A stretch of 64,000 nt of DNA from Cichorium intybus (taxonomy: Eukaryota; Streptophyta; Magnoliopsida; Asterales; Asteraceae), in the NCBI GenBank assembly GCA_023525715.1, contig CM042014.1, positions 21,244,063 through 21,308,062 on the forward strand. Reading direction: 5' to 3'. Made by a program: the position numbers and the translations under genes. Shown here one piece after another: positions 1 to 9,714 of the stretch. The notes below the pieces were generated by a model. It did not search any database and was not told where the DNA came from. It saw only the letters and a program-made list of their open reading frames with translations. How positions within the stretch are numbered: position 1 is the stretch's first letter; every line of letters begins with the position of its first letter.

Positions 1-2
1 TA

Positions 3-270
3 TTAGACGTTTTTTATAATAACCTTGAAGATCCAATCGCACCAGGCTTGTGCATCAACTTCACTGGAATTAAGGAGCTTCAATTAGGAATGAATTACTT
101 TAACGCCAAAATCCCACCAGAATTTGAGAACTGTAGCTCCTTAGAACATCTTTGTCTAGATGCAAATCTCGTTTCTAGGATCATACCAGAATATATGTTC
201 TAGTTACCAAGATTGTTTTGATTATCTCTCCAAGTTAACAATGTAATCGGTCAGCTAAACAAGTCAAAGT
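3..270 (+). pseudogene. LRR receptor-kinase ectodomain fragment (phytosulfokine-receptor-like)
   Basis: Reading frame 3 gives three leucine-rich repeats of the plant receptor-kinase type, with segments such as GIKELQLGMNYFNAKIPPEF and CSSLEHLCLDAN. This is the LxxLxLxxNxFxGxIPxx pattern of extracellular LRRs that bind peptide hormones at the plasma membrane. The frame is closed by TAG at 201-203 and again by TGA about 15 bases on. Coding similarity continues past both stops (LSLQVNNVIGQLNKSK), so this is a decayed copy. The start lies outside the window and no transmembrane or kinase domain follows. Resemblance to PSKR/PSY1R-type receptors is from family memory; a different LRR-RLK subfamily is possible. 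Confidence 0.7.
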
Positions 271-439
271 GCAAACAATACCCAATACCTTCTCTCTTCT
301 TCTACACCGATACTCTCACACCCTTTGATTGATTCCCTTTTCCATATTACCCAATATGTATCTCCAGTCAGAATCTCACTTGATTTTGCACGTATTAGTT
401 CCAATATACCAAATCCAAGCATTGTCCATAAGTTTTCTG

Positions 440-771
440 GTACTGTGGACTTCAGACACTAGGGCGGCAACTTCACCAGAGGAAACACAACCGGCGGCGA
501 GTCAATCTACGGAAACAAGTTCGCCGATGAGAACTTCATCAAGAAGTACACCGGTCTAGGAATCCTCTATATGGCCAACTCCGGTCCCAACACCAACGAA
601 TCGCAGTTTTTCATCTGCATTGCTAAAACTAAGTGGCTCGATGGCAAGCACGTTGTGTTTGGAAAGGTTGTTGAAGGAATGTATGTTGTGAAGGTGGTCG
701 AGAAGGTTGGATCTGGCAGCGGCAGCACCTCAAGGCTAGTGGCTGTCGTCGATTGCGGTCAACTCTGCTAG
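440..771 (+). pseudogene. Cyclophilin (single-domain peptidyl-prolyl isomerase), 5'-truncated pseudogene
   Basis: From 463 to 771 one frame encodes the C-terminal 60% of a plant cytosolic cyclophilin: GGNFTRGNTTGGESIYGNKF, then MANSGPNTNESQFFICIAKT, WLDGKHVVFGKV and a final DCGQLC. These are the cyclosporin-binding and active-site segments of the roughly 170-residue family, including the Trp and His of WLDGKH. The codon before GGNF is TAG, exactly where the family has CQGG, so CAG has probably become TAG. Upstream the sequence is only weakly alignable for about 20 bases and then lost. No intron is present, which fits both intronless plant CYP genes and a retrocopy. Translation could start only at Met571, giving 66 residues that lack half the fold. 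Probably non-functional. Confidence 0.85.
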
Positions 772-1311
772 ATCTATATCTAAGTCGATGAGGTCTATAT
801 CTTGTATATTTTCCTTTCTTATGTGATCTTTAATTGTTTTCATGGTGGTTGTTTTTATGGTTTATTTATGTGTGTGTGTGGTATCATTGACTTGGTTGTT
901 GATGAAATGAAGTTTCTAAATGCTTGGTATTAATAAGATTAGTTACATTGTTATGATATTCCGTTGATGGGTTTTGCTTATTGTTATAGTTACTGATAAT
1001 CCGCTAGATGTTATTTTGTGTGGAAGTATGTGGTGTTTGGATCTACTACCCATTGAGGGTTTAAAGATTTGTGTATTTCTCATACATTATTCCTAATTGG
1101 GCGGCCCCAATTAGGCATCTTCTTCAATGATCGTGTCTTTCTCCATTTCTATACATTATTCCCAATTGGTGGCCATGTTTATGAAACTCTGGCGTCGATG
1201 CAACGACCGGATGGAGGATAACTAAGGAAGAAGATGCATGTCCGACATCGGCATCAATGACTAGTTTTTGATTTTTTTGTCAAGTCGGATGAGGGGGAAT
1301 TGGGTTATAAG

Positions 1312-1314
<3 letters not shown>
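772..1314. other. Non-coding stretch after the cyclophilin copy
   Basis: AT-rich sequence that probably begins as the old 3' untranslated region of the cyclophilin copy. I see no coding region. It contains a short palindrome at 1092-1115 and a repeated 'acattattcc' motif near 1084 and 1154. Confidence 0.5.
1092..1115. repeat. Perfect 10-bp-arm palindrome with a 4-base loop
   Basis: CCTAATTGGG, then CGGC, then CCCAATTAGG. The arms are exact reverse complements. Its function is unknown. It could form a hairpin or be a paired binding site. Confidence 0.7.

Positions 1315-1398
<84 letters not shown>
1315..1398. repeat. (GA)n microsatellite
   Basis: About 42 uninterrupted GA dinucleotides. The open frames across it (RERERE / SLSLSL) are low-complexity artefacts. 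Confidence 0.97.
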
Positions 1399-1402
<4 letters not shown>

Positions 1403-2163
1403 AATAAAAAAATTAATAAATACATAAAGGGTAAAATAGTAATTTTACCTTCCATCTAACATAAAAAGTTAAGTCTAACGGAGCAAATAACGAAATTTGT
1501 AAGTAAAAACTTATCATACAGACAAATATATGAGATTTTCGAAACTATAACCAATGTGAAAAAATAAATAAACCATAGAGACAAAAAATTTGATTTACTC
1601 TGTTGACAAAAATTATGGCAAACGTGTAAAGACTTAAGGTGGAAATTGACAAGAGAGAAAAATGATATGATGGTACCTCAATTTAAGGGAACATTTATGC
1701 TTTTTAACACTTGCAAATTCTATATTATGGTGGAAGCATTTTGGAATCCAAAATCAAAATACTTTAACCATTTATTAACTTGACCAACCATTTAAAAGGT
1801 TTAATTAAAGTGGAAGTTAACCAAAGGACATTTGAAACGTTGCTGAAAGTATCAATAGTTTTAATGGTTGATAAATAAGTAATAAGAATTTAAATTACAA
1901 AATACTTAAGAATTTTAGCATGTGAGAGGCACCAACATTAGAATTTAAAATTACTTAATTAAATATTAACTTGGATTTGTGAAATTTTGATTGCTTCCAT
2001 GTTAGTGACGCGCATGATCTAAATATTTTGTTTAATAATAATACTTTATATTACCCTCAAAAAGTATATTCCGCAAGTCCAATAATACCTTCATATTTAT
2101 TTATGAATAGTCAAAATAAATAAAATTGTATATACGATAAATCAAAAACAAAAAATATAATAT
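1399..2163. other. AT-rich non-coding stretch
   Basis: Short stop-rich frames only. I see no gene, no clear terminal repeats and no RNA gene. Confidence 0.5.
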
Positions 2164-2166
2164 TTA

Positions 2167-2340
2167 GGGACTGTTTGGATGTGTTTATAAAAGCAGCTTA
2201 TTGACTTATTGGAAAAGTCATAAGACATAAGTAAGGGACTCTTTACTTATTAAAAACTGTTTATTTGCCTTTGCTTATGACTTATGACTTTTACAAAAAA
2301 AATCAATAAACTGATTTTATAAGCACATCCAAACTGACCC
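2167..2340. mobile_element. Tourist-like MITE (PIF/Harbinger type)
   Basis: A 174-bp element begins GGGACTGTTTGGATGTG and ends CACATCCAAACTGACCC. The terminal inverted repeat continues imperfectly for some 60 bases through the 'cttatgactt' blocks. It is flanked on both sides by TTA (2164-2166 and 2341-2343), the target duplication expected for PIF/Harbinger transposases. It has no coding capacity and would move only with a transposase supplied in trans. Confidence 0.85.
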
Positions 2341-2417
2341 TTAGTCCTTATTATCATAATTTTATAATGATCATAATCATTACAAAAATACCAAGTAAAT
2401 TTGAAAAAGAAATATCC

Positions 2418-2700
2418 ATTAAAGTCCTAATATTTTGGCTCAGTTTATGAAAATGTCTCAAATTAATTTTTATTAACAAAAAAGTCTCAAATTAATTTTT
2501 ATTAATAAAAAAGGACGAAAACTACATGTTTTATTTTCAATAAAATCATAATATTTTCGCACAGTTTACAGAAAAGTCACAACATTAGCCGGTTTTCTGT
2601 CATTTTTTGTTAATAAAAATTAATTTGGGACTTTTTTGTTAATAAAAATTAATTTGAGCCTTTTTTCATCAACAGAGCCAAAATATTACGACTTTATTGA
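2418..2700. repeat. Foldback (inverted-repeat) element
   Basis: The left arm (about 2418-2510) contains 'tattttggctca' and two copies of 'ctcaaattaatttttatta'. The right arm (about 2610-2700) carries the same blocks inverted, ending 'gagccaaaatatta'. The arms are about 90 bases with a loop of about 100. The two short internal direct repeats suggest an older MITE or a DNA foldback. No target duplication is obvious. Confidence 0.6.
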
Positions 2701-2765
2701 AGATTTCCCAAATTTAAAAAGTATCTTTTTAAATAATAACATGTTATCTTTAGTTTATAATATAA

Positions 2766-4434
2766 CTAGGTGCGTACCCGCGCGTTGCGGCGGCAACAAA
2801 TTATTTGTTTTGGTGAATAGTTTGCAGGTGACGATGAATTTCATTTCGACAAATAGTTTACTTTCTTTCGACGACGAATATAGTTATGTCAGTGAAAAAT
2901 CTCGTTCAGAAAATCATTCATATTCAAATAACATGCAATGTGATGGTACTTTTGGAAATTGGCGGTGGTGTTAGCTTACTTATGAAAACATGTTCCAAAG
3001 AACACACGATGTATGTTTTTTATTCGTCGAATGATATTACATTAGTTGATGACTATTTTTATTTGTTGCAGAAAAGTAGGAAAGATGGATTGAAATTCGT
3101 TAGTTGGATGAGTTATTTTTTTCTGTTCAAAAATGATTTATCAAGAACAATGACGAACTTAAATTTTTAAATATAAGGCTATTTGTAACCTAATTAGTTG
3201 TAATTTAATAAGTTGTCAAGTTTTAGAATACCGAGGTAGTGCAAAAGGGATGGTGGAAGATTTTGGTAGGGGTGTGCTTCATGTGATGTAGTGCGCTTTT
3301 TGGCTAAAACTGCATCGCAAGCCCGCATAGATCGATTTCTTTAATATATAAGGCTATTTGTAACCTAATTTGTTGTATAATAAGTTGTCAAGTTTTAGAA
3401 TATCGGGGTAATGCAAAAGGGATGGTGGAAAGGATTTTGGTACGGGTGTGCTTAATGTGTTTTAGTGCAGTTTTTGGCTAAAACCACACCGAAAGCCCGC
3501 ATAGATCGGTTTGTAGATTGTTAAAACTGTTTCATTCGGTTTTGTAATTGATGCGCTTTATGGTTTTAAGTATGGTTCAATTTTTAGGATGTTCGGTTTG
3601 GTTAATAAACCGCAATAGCTACGATACAACTTTTACAAAATAATCACTTATTACAAAATAAAAAACCATATTATCGATTATTCGTTAGATTTTGATTTTT
3701 TGAAAGTTTTGTTTTGCGGTTTAGTTTTTGCATATCCTTAGCATTTGGTTTGAGTTTTTTGTGTAGAATATTTGATTTATGTTTGATGTTTAGTCAAATT
3801 ATTAATTTGCTTGGGCTTTATTGCGGTTAGAAAAATGATGGTTGTGATAAAATAAAAAAAGTAGTTAAATTTTTGAAAATTAAATGTTATTAACTTGTTG
3901 GCGTTAGCATAATTGAAAAACTTACAACCCATTTGATTATAATCTCTAAAAATGAAGTTGAATTTCCTTTTAACATTGAAATATATTTATATGGTACATT
4001 ATTGCTTTAAATTACAAATATAAATATATTATTCTTTCCGTATATAGTTATAAAAAAAACATCGTTGGTTTCGAAAACATCGATTTGGCTAAATCAAATA
4101 TTATAATATGTTATTTGTTTTCTAGAAACCATATTAGAAGTATCTATTAAATTAAAAATTACACAATCGGCATTATTAGAGGATAATATAAATTAGAACA
4201 ACATTACTTCTTATTTATATTATGGAATATAGCAAATCAAATTCTTTTTTTTTAATAATGAATAAAGATATTAAGACTTTATGATAAACACGATGATATC
4301 ATCTATTTATTTATTGAAATTATTAAGATTTATTTTGAATTTTAACTGAATTAAACTTAGAGTGACATGTGGAATAAACACCTTAAAAGGGTGTCACGTG
4401 GCACTAAAGTGCTTTGTTTATTAGTATGTATAGA
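2766..4434 (-). mobile_element. Small non-autonomous Helitron, both ends present
   Basis: Read on the minus strand the element starts TCTATACATACTAATAAA at 4434, the TC start and AT-rich lead of plant Helitrons. It ends CCGCCGCAACGCGCGGGT followed by ACGCACCTAG at 2766, giving a short GC hairpin about 10 bases before a terminal CTAG. It sits between A (2765) and T (4435), the A^T site Helitrons use, with no target duplication. The 1.67-kb interior has no Rep or helicase and contains a degenerate tandem duplication. It resembles the longer Helitrons at 29248 and 38620. Confidence 0.75.
3171..3515. repeat. Two-copy tandem duplication, about 175-bp unit
   Basis: The copies begin at 3171 and about 3346 with 'atataaggctatttgtaacc' and end with 'agcccgcatagatcg'. 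Several substitutions and small indels separate them, so the duplication is not recent. It lies inside the Helitron at 2766-4434. Confidence 0.8.
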
Positions 4435-4723
4435 TGTAAAAGAATGTTTTATTTTATAAGATGGAAAAGAATATGATTTTTTAATATATCTTGTTTTGTG
4501 GAGTTTAAAACAAGATTTTAAATAAATATTTTAGGTATAGAAATGGTTTAGATACACTGACGGTTGTATTATTTTCAATTAGGATATAACAGATATGTAT
4601 TTATATTTTATATATGAATCCATTTGTATGACCGTAAAACCAAAAAAAAAATAGCACCAATAGAATTAATAATTTGAAGTACATTAAAAGTCACATTTTC
4701 GTAACCACATTCAATTAATAAGA

Positions 4724-5005
4724 CTACACGGAGTGGTGGCCAATGGCTAACGAATGACCAATGAGTTTTTGTGGGCCAGACCATGGTTGGCAAACATTGG
4801 CCATTTTGTAGGCAGTGGTGGCCAATGGCCAAGGAGATGATAAGACGAGTGTCATTGAAGGAAAAATGCTGTTTTTTTGGCCGTTGGCATCTCGCCAAGG
4901 GGATGGCGATCGTGGTTGGCGAGTGGGATGGCGAGAGGAGGTGGAGTGGTGTTGGCAAGAAGAGGCCACTCGCCAATAGGCTTGGCGACCTCTTACTCCC
5001 TGTAG
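4724..5005. mobile_element. Putative GC-rich TIR element (MITE-like)
   Basis: A GC-rich block about 282 bp long stands out from its AT-rich surroundings. It begins CTACACGGAGT and ends ACTCCCTGTAG, an 11-bp inverted repeat with one mismatch. It is full of 'ggccaatggc' and 'ctcgccaa' blocks. I find no convincing target duplication, so the superfamily is unassigned. The copia element at 5018 inserted 12 bp beyond its right end. Confidence 0.45.
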
Positions 5006-5017
5006 CCTAACAGTTAT

Positions 5018-5188
5018 AGTCAAAAAGGTATATTTGGCTTAAGATTCCCGTAGGATTTGTATTGATATATATATGCACGAATTACAGATAAGAGATCCTT
5101 AAAGATAGGATCTTGAATACAACAGAAAACAGGATAAATACAATTGAATCTATATTTAATCTTATCGACTATCTTTCTTTCGTTTACA
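5018..5188 (-). repeat. 3' LTR of the copia element
   Basis: 171 bp. In element orientation it begins TGTAAACG and ends TTTTTGACT, so the usual terminal CA is CT. It matches 9539-9709 at every base I compared. The polyprotein stop codon lies inside it. Confidence 0.93.
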
Positions 5189-8100
5189 TTCCCCCTCAAT
5201 CTTGACCGGTATGAGGTTAAGATTGTACTTCATTTGCTCGAGCATAGCACGTGTGACTGGCTTGGTAAAACCATCTGCAATCTGATCATTAGTGGATATG
5301 AACCGTACATCCAGAGCTCCCCCAGCAACTCTTTCTCTGACAAAGTGGAAATCGACTTCAATATGTTTAGTTCTTGCGTGGAAGATTGGATTTGCTGTAA
5401 GATAAGTAGCTCCCAAATTGTCACACCACAGCACAGGTGGCCTTGGTTGACAAACTCCAAGTTCTTTAAGTAATGACTGTACCCATATTACTTCAGCTGT
5501 GCCATTTGCCAAAGCTTTATACTCTGCTTCTGTACTAGATCGGGACACCGTGGGTTGCTTGCGTGAGCTCCATGAGATCAAATTCGGACCTAAGAACACA
5601 GCAAATCCTCCCGTGGACCTGCGATTGTCTAGACAGCCTGCCCAATCTGCATCTGTGAACACACTTAACAACTTTGAATTAGACCTTTTTATGTGTAACC
5701 CAATATTTACTGAACCCTTTATGTATCTGAGTATACGTTTGACGGCTTCCCAGTGCATGTCAGTGGGTTTTGATAGGTATTGGCAAACTTTATTCACTGC
5801 AAACGATATGTCGGGTCTTGTTAAAGTGAGATATTGTAATCCTCCAACCATGCTGCGGTACTTAAAAGCATCATCTTCATTTAGTAATTTTCCAGAGTCT
5901 TTGGCAAGCTTATCAGTGACAGACATAGGAGTTGAAACACTCTTACAATTCTCCATATGAGCTTTATGAAGAAGATCAGATGCATACTTATGTTGACCAA
6001 GGGTTATTCCCCCTGAATTGTGAGTGACTTCAATTCCCAAGAAGTAGTGAAGACGGCCAAGATCCTTGATAGGAAATGCGTGGGAAAGATTGTGAACAAG
6101 CTGATCAACAATGGCAGGAGACGAGCCGGTAATGACAATATCATCGACATACACCAACATATAAATAGTTTGATCCCCATGATGAAGAACAAAGAGAGAA
6201 GAATCAGCCTTGGACGAGCGGAAGCCAAGTTGGTGTAATTTATCGCTAAGTCTCGAGAACCAAGCACGCGGGGACTGTTTTAAACCATAGATGGATTTCT
6301 TCAACTTGCACACGTGATTAGGATGATGAGTATTTTCAAACCCGGGGGGTTGTTTCATGTAGACATCTTCACTTAAGAGGCCATGGAGGAATGCGTTATT
6401 AACATCAATTTGGCGAAGATGCCAATTATTTGAAACAGCGAGAGAAAGAACCAAACGAACGGTGGCTGGCTTCACGACTGGACTGAACGTATCATGGTAG
6501 TCAATACCATATTGTTGGGTAAAACCCCGAGCAACAAGTCGCGCCTTGTGTTTGTCGAGAGAACCATCAGGATTTTGTTTAGTTTTGAATATCCATTTAC
6601 ATCCCACTATGTTGACACCAAGAGGTTTAGGTACCAAATCCCATGTGTGATTTTTCTGAAGTGCATCAAATTCGACCTCCATGGCTTGTCTCCATTGAGG
6701 TTCAAGAAGGGCGGCTTGGTGGGAAGTCGGAACAGACAGAAAAGCACGTCTGTTAGGATTGTAAACTATGGTGCCATCCGTAAATTGTTTTGGGCGCACT
6801 GAGCCGGTCTTTGCGCGAGTGACCATCCCTGGTGGGGAAGTAGTCTGAGCAACAGGAGGGGGCGCCGGGGAAGGAGACGGCGGAGGAGGCGGCGCCGGGG
6901 AAGGAGGCGGCGGAGGAGGAGACGCCGGAGTAGCAGGAGCATCGGTGACCTGTGTAACAGGAGCAGTGGGTGGTGTTGAAACCATGGGTGTAGCCGGCAA
7001 AACAACCGATGCGGGTGGCACCTCCGAGGGAGAGACCCTCGGTATTGGGATAGCAGCCACAGTGGCAACGGGAGAACCGGAGGTGATAGCGACTGGACCT
7101 GTAGCTGCATGAGGAGAGTTAGCTAATAACAAAGATAAGTCATATCGGTTCATGTGGTCATTCACAAGTCTAGGTTCGGTTTGGGGATATGAAGCACCGT
7201 GAGCTGTGGAAGGGGGTGTGGATTCGATGGTGGGTGTGGCAAAAGGGAAACGGGACTCATCAAACACGACATCACGAGAAATATAAATACGACCAGATTG
7301 TTTGTCAAGACACTTGTACCCTTTATGCATTGAGCTATAACCCAAGAAGACACAAAGTTTGGAACGAAAATCAAGTTTGTGAACAGTGTATTTCCGAAGG
7401 CTCGGCCAACATGCACACCCAAAAGTTCGCAAAAAGGAATAATCGGGAGAAATGTGGAGAAGACGGGTGATGGGTGTATCGTTTTTAATGGTGCGAGTAG
7501 GCATGCGATTGATCAAATAGCAGGCAGTCAAGAAAGCTTCATCCCAATAACGAAGAGGGAGTGAAGAGTGAGCTAAAAGAGCCAAACCAGTTTCAACAAT
7601 ATGGCGGTGCTTTCGTTCAGCCATGCCATTTTGTTGAGATGTATGTGGACACGAAACACGATGGGAAATGCCACATTTTTGAAAATATTGATGGAGTTTA
7701 TGATACTCGCCTCCCCAATCAGATTGAACAGTGCGAATTTTGGTATTAAGAAGGCGCTCAACATGATTTTGAAAGTTATAAAAGACCTGTTCAACATCAG
7801 ATTTTCGTTTAAGAAGATAGATCCAAGTGTAACGACTGTAATCATCCAAAAAGCTAACATAGTATTTAAATCCACCACTCGACACTTGAGCTGGACCCCA
7901 AACATCGGTATGAACAAGCTCAAGTGGCGAAGAGGTGACATGAACAGAGTTGTTATAAGACAATTGGTGACTCTTAGCACGTTGACAAGCATCACAGACT
8001 GAAGACTGACTAAAAGAAAAACCTAAATTATTAGACTTCAACACAGACTTGACGACTTCTGAATGAGGGTGACCAAGGCGTTGATGCCATTGTGCAGACG

Positions 8101-9451
8101 AAACTCTAATGCTGGACCCGACATATGGAGGAGCGTGACGAACCGGCACAGGAAAAAGACCTCTCTTGCTTTTACCGATTAGGAGGGTTTTCTTCGTGAT
8201 GATGTCCTTAACAAAGAAAACATTAGGAAACAGTTCAATAAACACATGATTATCATTGACAAGTTTATCGGCTGAAAGAAGATTTTTGGTAATATGCGGG
8301 ACACGTAAAACATTTTTAAGAAGAAGAGGTCGACCTAGACTGTGAATTTTAGATTGACCAACATGAGAGATATGCAAACCTGTGCCATTAGCGACTTGAA
8401 CTTGATCTTTGCCATGGTATCTTTCGGGTATGGACAGCCGGTCAAGATCACTCGTGAGATGATCAGTAGCACCGGTGTCAAGATACCAATTTGGGTCATT
8501 GACATAGCCTCCATTGTAGTTGCCATACGTGACACTATTGCCGCTCTTGTACTCCTCGCTTTGATAGGCGTGATTGAATCGATTTCGACAATTCAACGCA
8601 ATGTGACCCGGTATGCCACAGACTTGGCATCGTGGACCACCATTGTTTCTGCCTCGGCCACGTCCTCTACCCCGATTCCCATTGTTTCGATAGTTGGATC
8701 GGGAGTTGTTGTTGCCGGAACCATTGTAGCCGTTGTTTTGATTTTTGCGAGGATTAGAATTTTCCTGCTTCGTAACACTATTGGCAGAGGATGCAAAGTC
8801 GGTGGTGCTATTCATTGCTTGTGTCTGAGCTTCGTGTGCAACAAGATAAGAGTAGAATTCAGATAACTTAACTTCTTGCTGATTACTTAGGACGGTGATG
8901 GCTGTGAAGAGGTCTCCGTGACCTGGTCCTAAGCCGGCTAAGATGTAGCCGATAACTTCTTCATCCTTCATAGGGTGACCAATATTGGCCATAGTATCCG
9001 CTAGTCCAGTCATTTTCTGATAGTATTCTGAAGCACTTAAGTCGCCTTTCTTCGTATTTGAGAGTTGAGTTCGAATCTGAATGGAATTACCTCTGTGTTG
9101 AGCCGAAAACATGGTCTGTAGAGAGAGCCACAATTGATTTGAGGTGTCTGAACAACGGGTGAGTTGTGATAACACATCTTCGGTCATGGAGGATAGTAAT
9201 CCTCCTACGATAGCCTGATCCTGCGTGAACCAAGCATCATATTCTGGATTGTCGACTTCTTTGGCTGCATCTCCGGCTCCAACTGTGATTTTGGCGGCCG
9301 GGCAAATTGTGGTTCCATCAAGGTAGCCAAATAATTTTACTCCACGCAAGATGGGTACAACTTGCGCCTTCCATAACAGATAATTCGTGCGGGTAAGTTT
9401 GCACGTGACAGCATTGGCGATTTTAGAAGAGTTGATAATTTCAGAAGCCAT
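5162..9451 (-). CDS. Ty1/copia gag-pol polyprotein (intact)
   Basis: 1429 codons without a break encode the capsid, protease, integrase, reverse transcriptase and RNase H that package, copy and insert the element's RNA. Domains in order: gag (about 15-215, with LTRTNYLLWKAQ at 19-30); an Asn/Gly/Arg-rich linker; CCHC zinc knuckle CQVCGIPGHIALNC at 275-288; aspartic protease LDTGATDH at 324-331; integrase zinc-binding residues H456, H461, C486 and C489; integrase core acids D516, D578 and E612; a Pro-rich linker at 841-868; reverse transcriptase with D1016 and YVDD at 1101-1104; RNase H with D1267, E1308/E1310 and D1344. The order protease-integrase-RT-RNaseH defines copia. The integrase second-Asp motif reads SDWGGEY where SDNGGEY is usual. 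Start is the first ATG of the frame, 75 bases after the PBS. The stop falls 26 bases into the 3' LTR. Confidence 0.97.
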   Translation of the reverse strand: MASEIINSSKIANAVTCKLTRTNYLLWKAQVVPILRGVKLFGYLDGTTICPAAKITVGAGDAAKEVDNPEYDAWFTQDQAIVGGLLSSMTEDVLSQLTRCSDTSNQLWLSLQTMFSAQHRGNSIQIRTQLSNTKKGDLSASEYYQKMTGLADTMANIGHPMKDEEVIGYILAGLGPGHGDLFTAITVLSNQQEVKLSEFYSYLVAHEAQTQAMNSTTDFASSANSVTKQENSNPRKNQNNGYNGSGNNNSRSNYRNNGNRGRGRGRGRNNGGPRCQVCGIPGHIALNCRNRFNHAYQSEEYKSGNSVTYGNYNGGYVNDPNWYLDTGATDHLTSDLDRLSIPERYHGKDQVQVANGTGLHISHVGQSKIHSLGRPLLLKNVLRVPHITKNLLSADKLVNDNHVFIELFPNVFFVKDIITKKTLLIGKSKRGLFPVPVRHAPPYVGSSIRVSSAQWHQRLGHPHSEVVKSVLKSNNLGFSFSQSSVCDACQRAKSHQLSYNNSVHVTSSPLELVHTDVWGPAQVSSGGFKYYVSFLDDYSRYTWIYLLKRKSDVEQVFYNFQNHVERLLNTKIRTVQSDWGGEYHKLHQYFQKCGISHRVSCPHTSQQNGMAERKHRHIVETGLALLAHSSLPLRYWDEAFLTACYLINRMPTRTIKNDTPITRLLHISPDYSFLRTFGCACWPSLRKYTVHKLDFRSKLCVFLGYSSMHKGYKCLDKQSGRIYISRDVVFDESRFPFATPTIESTPPSTAHGASYPQTEPRLVNDHMNRYDLSLLLANSPHAATGPVAITSGSPVATVAAIPIPRVSPSEVPPASVVLPATPMVSTPPTAPVTQVTDAPATPASPPPPPPSPAPPPPPSPSPAPPPVAQTTSPPGMVTRAKTGSVRPKQFTDGTIVYNPNRRAFLSVPTSHQAALLEPQWRQAMEVEFDALQKNHTWDLVPKPLGVNIVGCKWIFKTKQNPDGSLDKHKARLVARGFTQQYGIDYHDTFSPVVKPATVRLVLSLAVSNNWHLRQIDVNNAFLHGLLSEDVYMKQPPGFENTHHPNHVCKLKKSIYGLKQSPRAWFSRLSDKLHQLGFRSSKADSSLFVLHHGDQTIYMLVYVDDIVITGSSPAIVDQLVHNLSHAFPIKDLGRLHYFLGIEVTHNSGGITLGQHKYASDLLHKAHMENCKSVSTPMSVTDKLAKDSGKLLNEDDAFKYRSMVGGLQYLTLTRPDISFAVNKVCQYLSKPTDMHWEAVKRILRYIKGSVNIGLHIKRSNSKLLSVFTDADWAGCLDNRRSTGGFAVFLGPNLISWSSRKQPTVSRSSTEAEYKALANGTAEVIWVQSLLKELGVCQPRPPVLWCDNLGATYLTANPIFHARTKHIEVDFHFVRERVAGGALDVRFISTNDQIADGFTKPVTRAMLEQMKYNLNLIPVKIEGECKRKKDSR
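5189..5199 (-). promoter_or_regulatory. Polypurine tract of the copia element
   Basis: Minus-strand TTGAGGGGGAA lies directly against the TGTAAACG start of the 3' LTR, the position from which plus-strand DNA synthesis is primed. Confidence 0.85.
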
Positions 9452-9525
9452 AATACGGCCTGATCGAAGGAGACGATCAGGGAGAGAGAGAGTTGAGAAC
9501 GGAAAATTGGAGCCCTAGGAGTCTT

Positions 9526-9538
9526 GGCTCTGATACCA
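9526..9538 (-). promoter_or_regulatory. Primer-binding site of the copia element
   Basis: Minus-strand TGGTATCAGAGCC, the standard plant initiator-Met tRNA complement, abuts the 5' LTR with no spacer. Confidence 0.93.
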
Positions 9539-9709
9539 AGTCAAAAAGGTATATTTGGCTTAAGATTCCCGTAGGATTTGTATTGATATATATATGCACG
9601 AATTACAGATAAGAGATCCTTAAAGATAGGATCTTGAATACAACAGAAAACAGGATAAATACAATTGAATCTATATTTAATCTTATCGACTATCTTTCTT
9701 TCGTTTACA
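9539..9709 (-). repeat. 5' LTR of the copia element
   Basis: 171 bp and identical by eye to the LTR at 5018-5188. It is followed outward by the target duplication GTTAT at 9710-9714. Confidence 0.93.
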
Positions 9710-9714
9710 GTTAT

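Larger units (their letters stand above)
5018..9709 (-). mobile_element. Complete Ty1/copia LTR retrotransposon with identical LTRs
   Basis: The 4692-bp element has LTRs at 5018-5188 and 9539-9709 that are identical by eye. The host duplication GTTAT lies at 5013-5017 and 9710-9714. Just inside the right LTR is a primer-binding site complementary to initiator Met-tRNA. Just inside the left LTR is a polypurine tract. A single uninterrupted gag-pol ORF fills the interior. The short LTRs, single ORF and gag N-terminus suggest the Ale/Retrofit lineage, by family resemblance only. All structures needed for autonomous movement are visible, so this is the one element in the window likely to be, or recently to have been, active. 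Confidence 0.95.

Noticed and set aside
6494..7995. Many plus- and minus-strand ORFs of 60-174 codons within 5.2-9.4 kb
   Set aside because: Shadows of the 1429-codon copia polyprotein.
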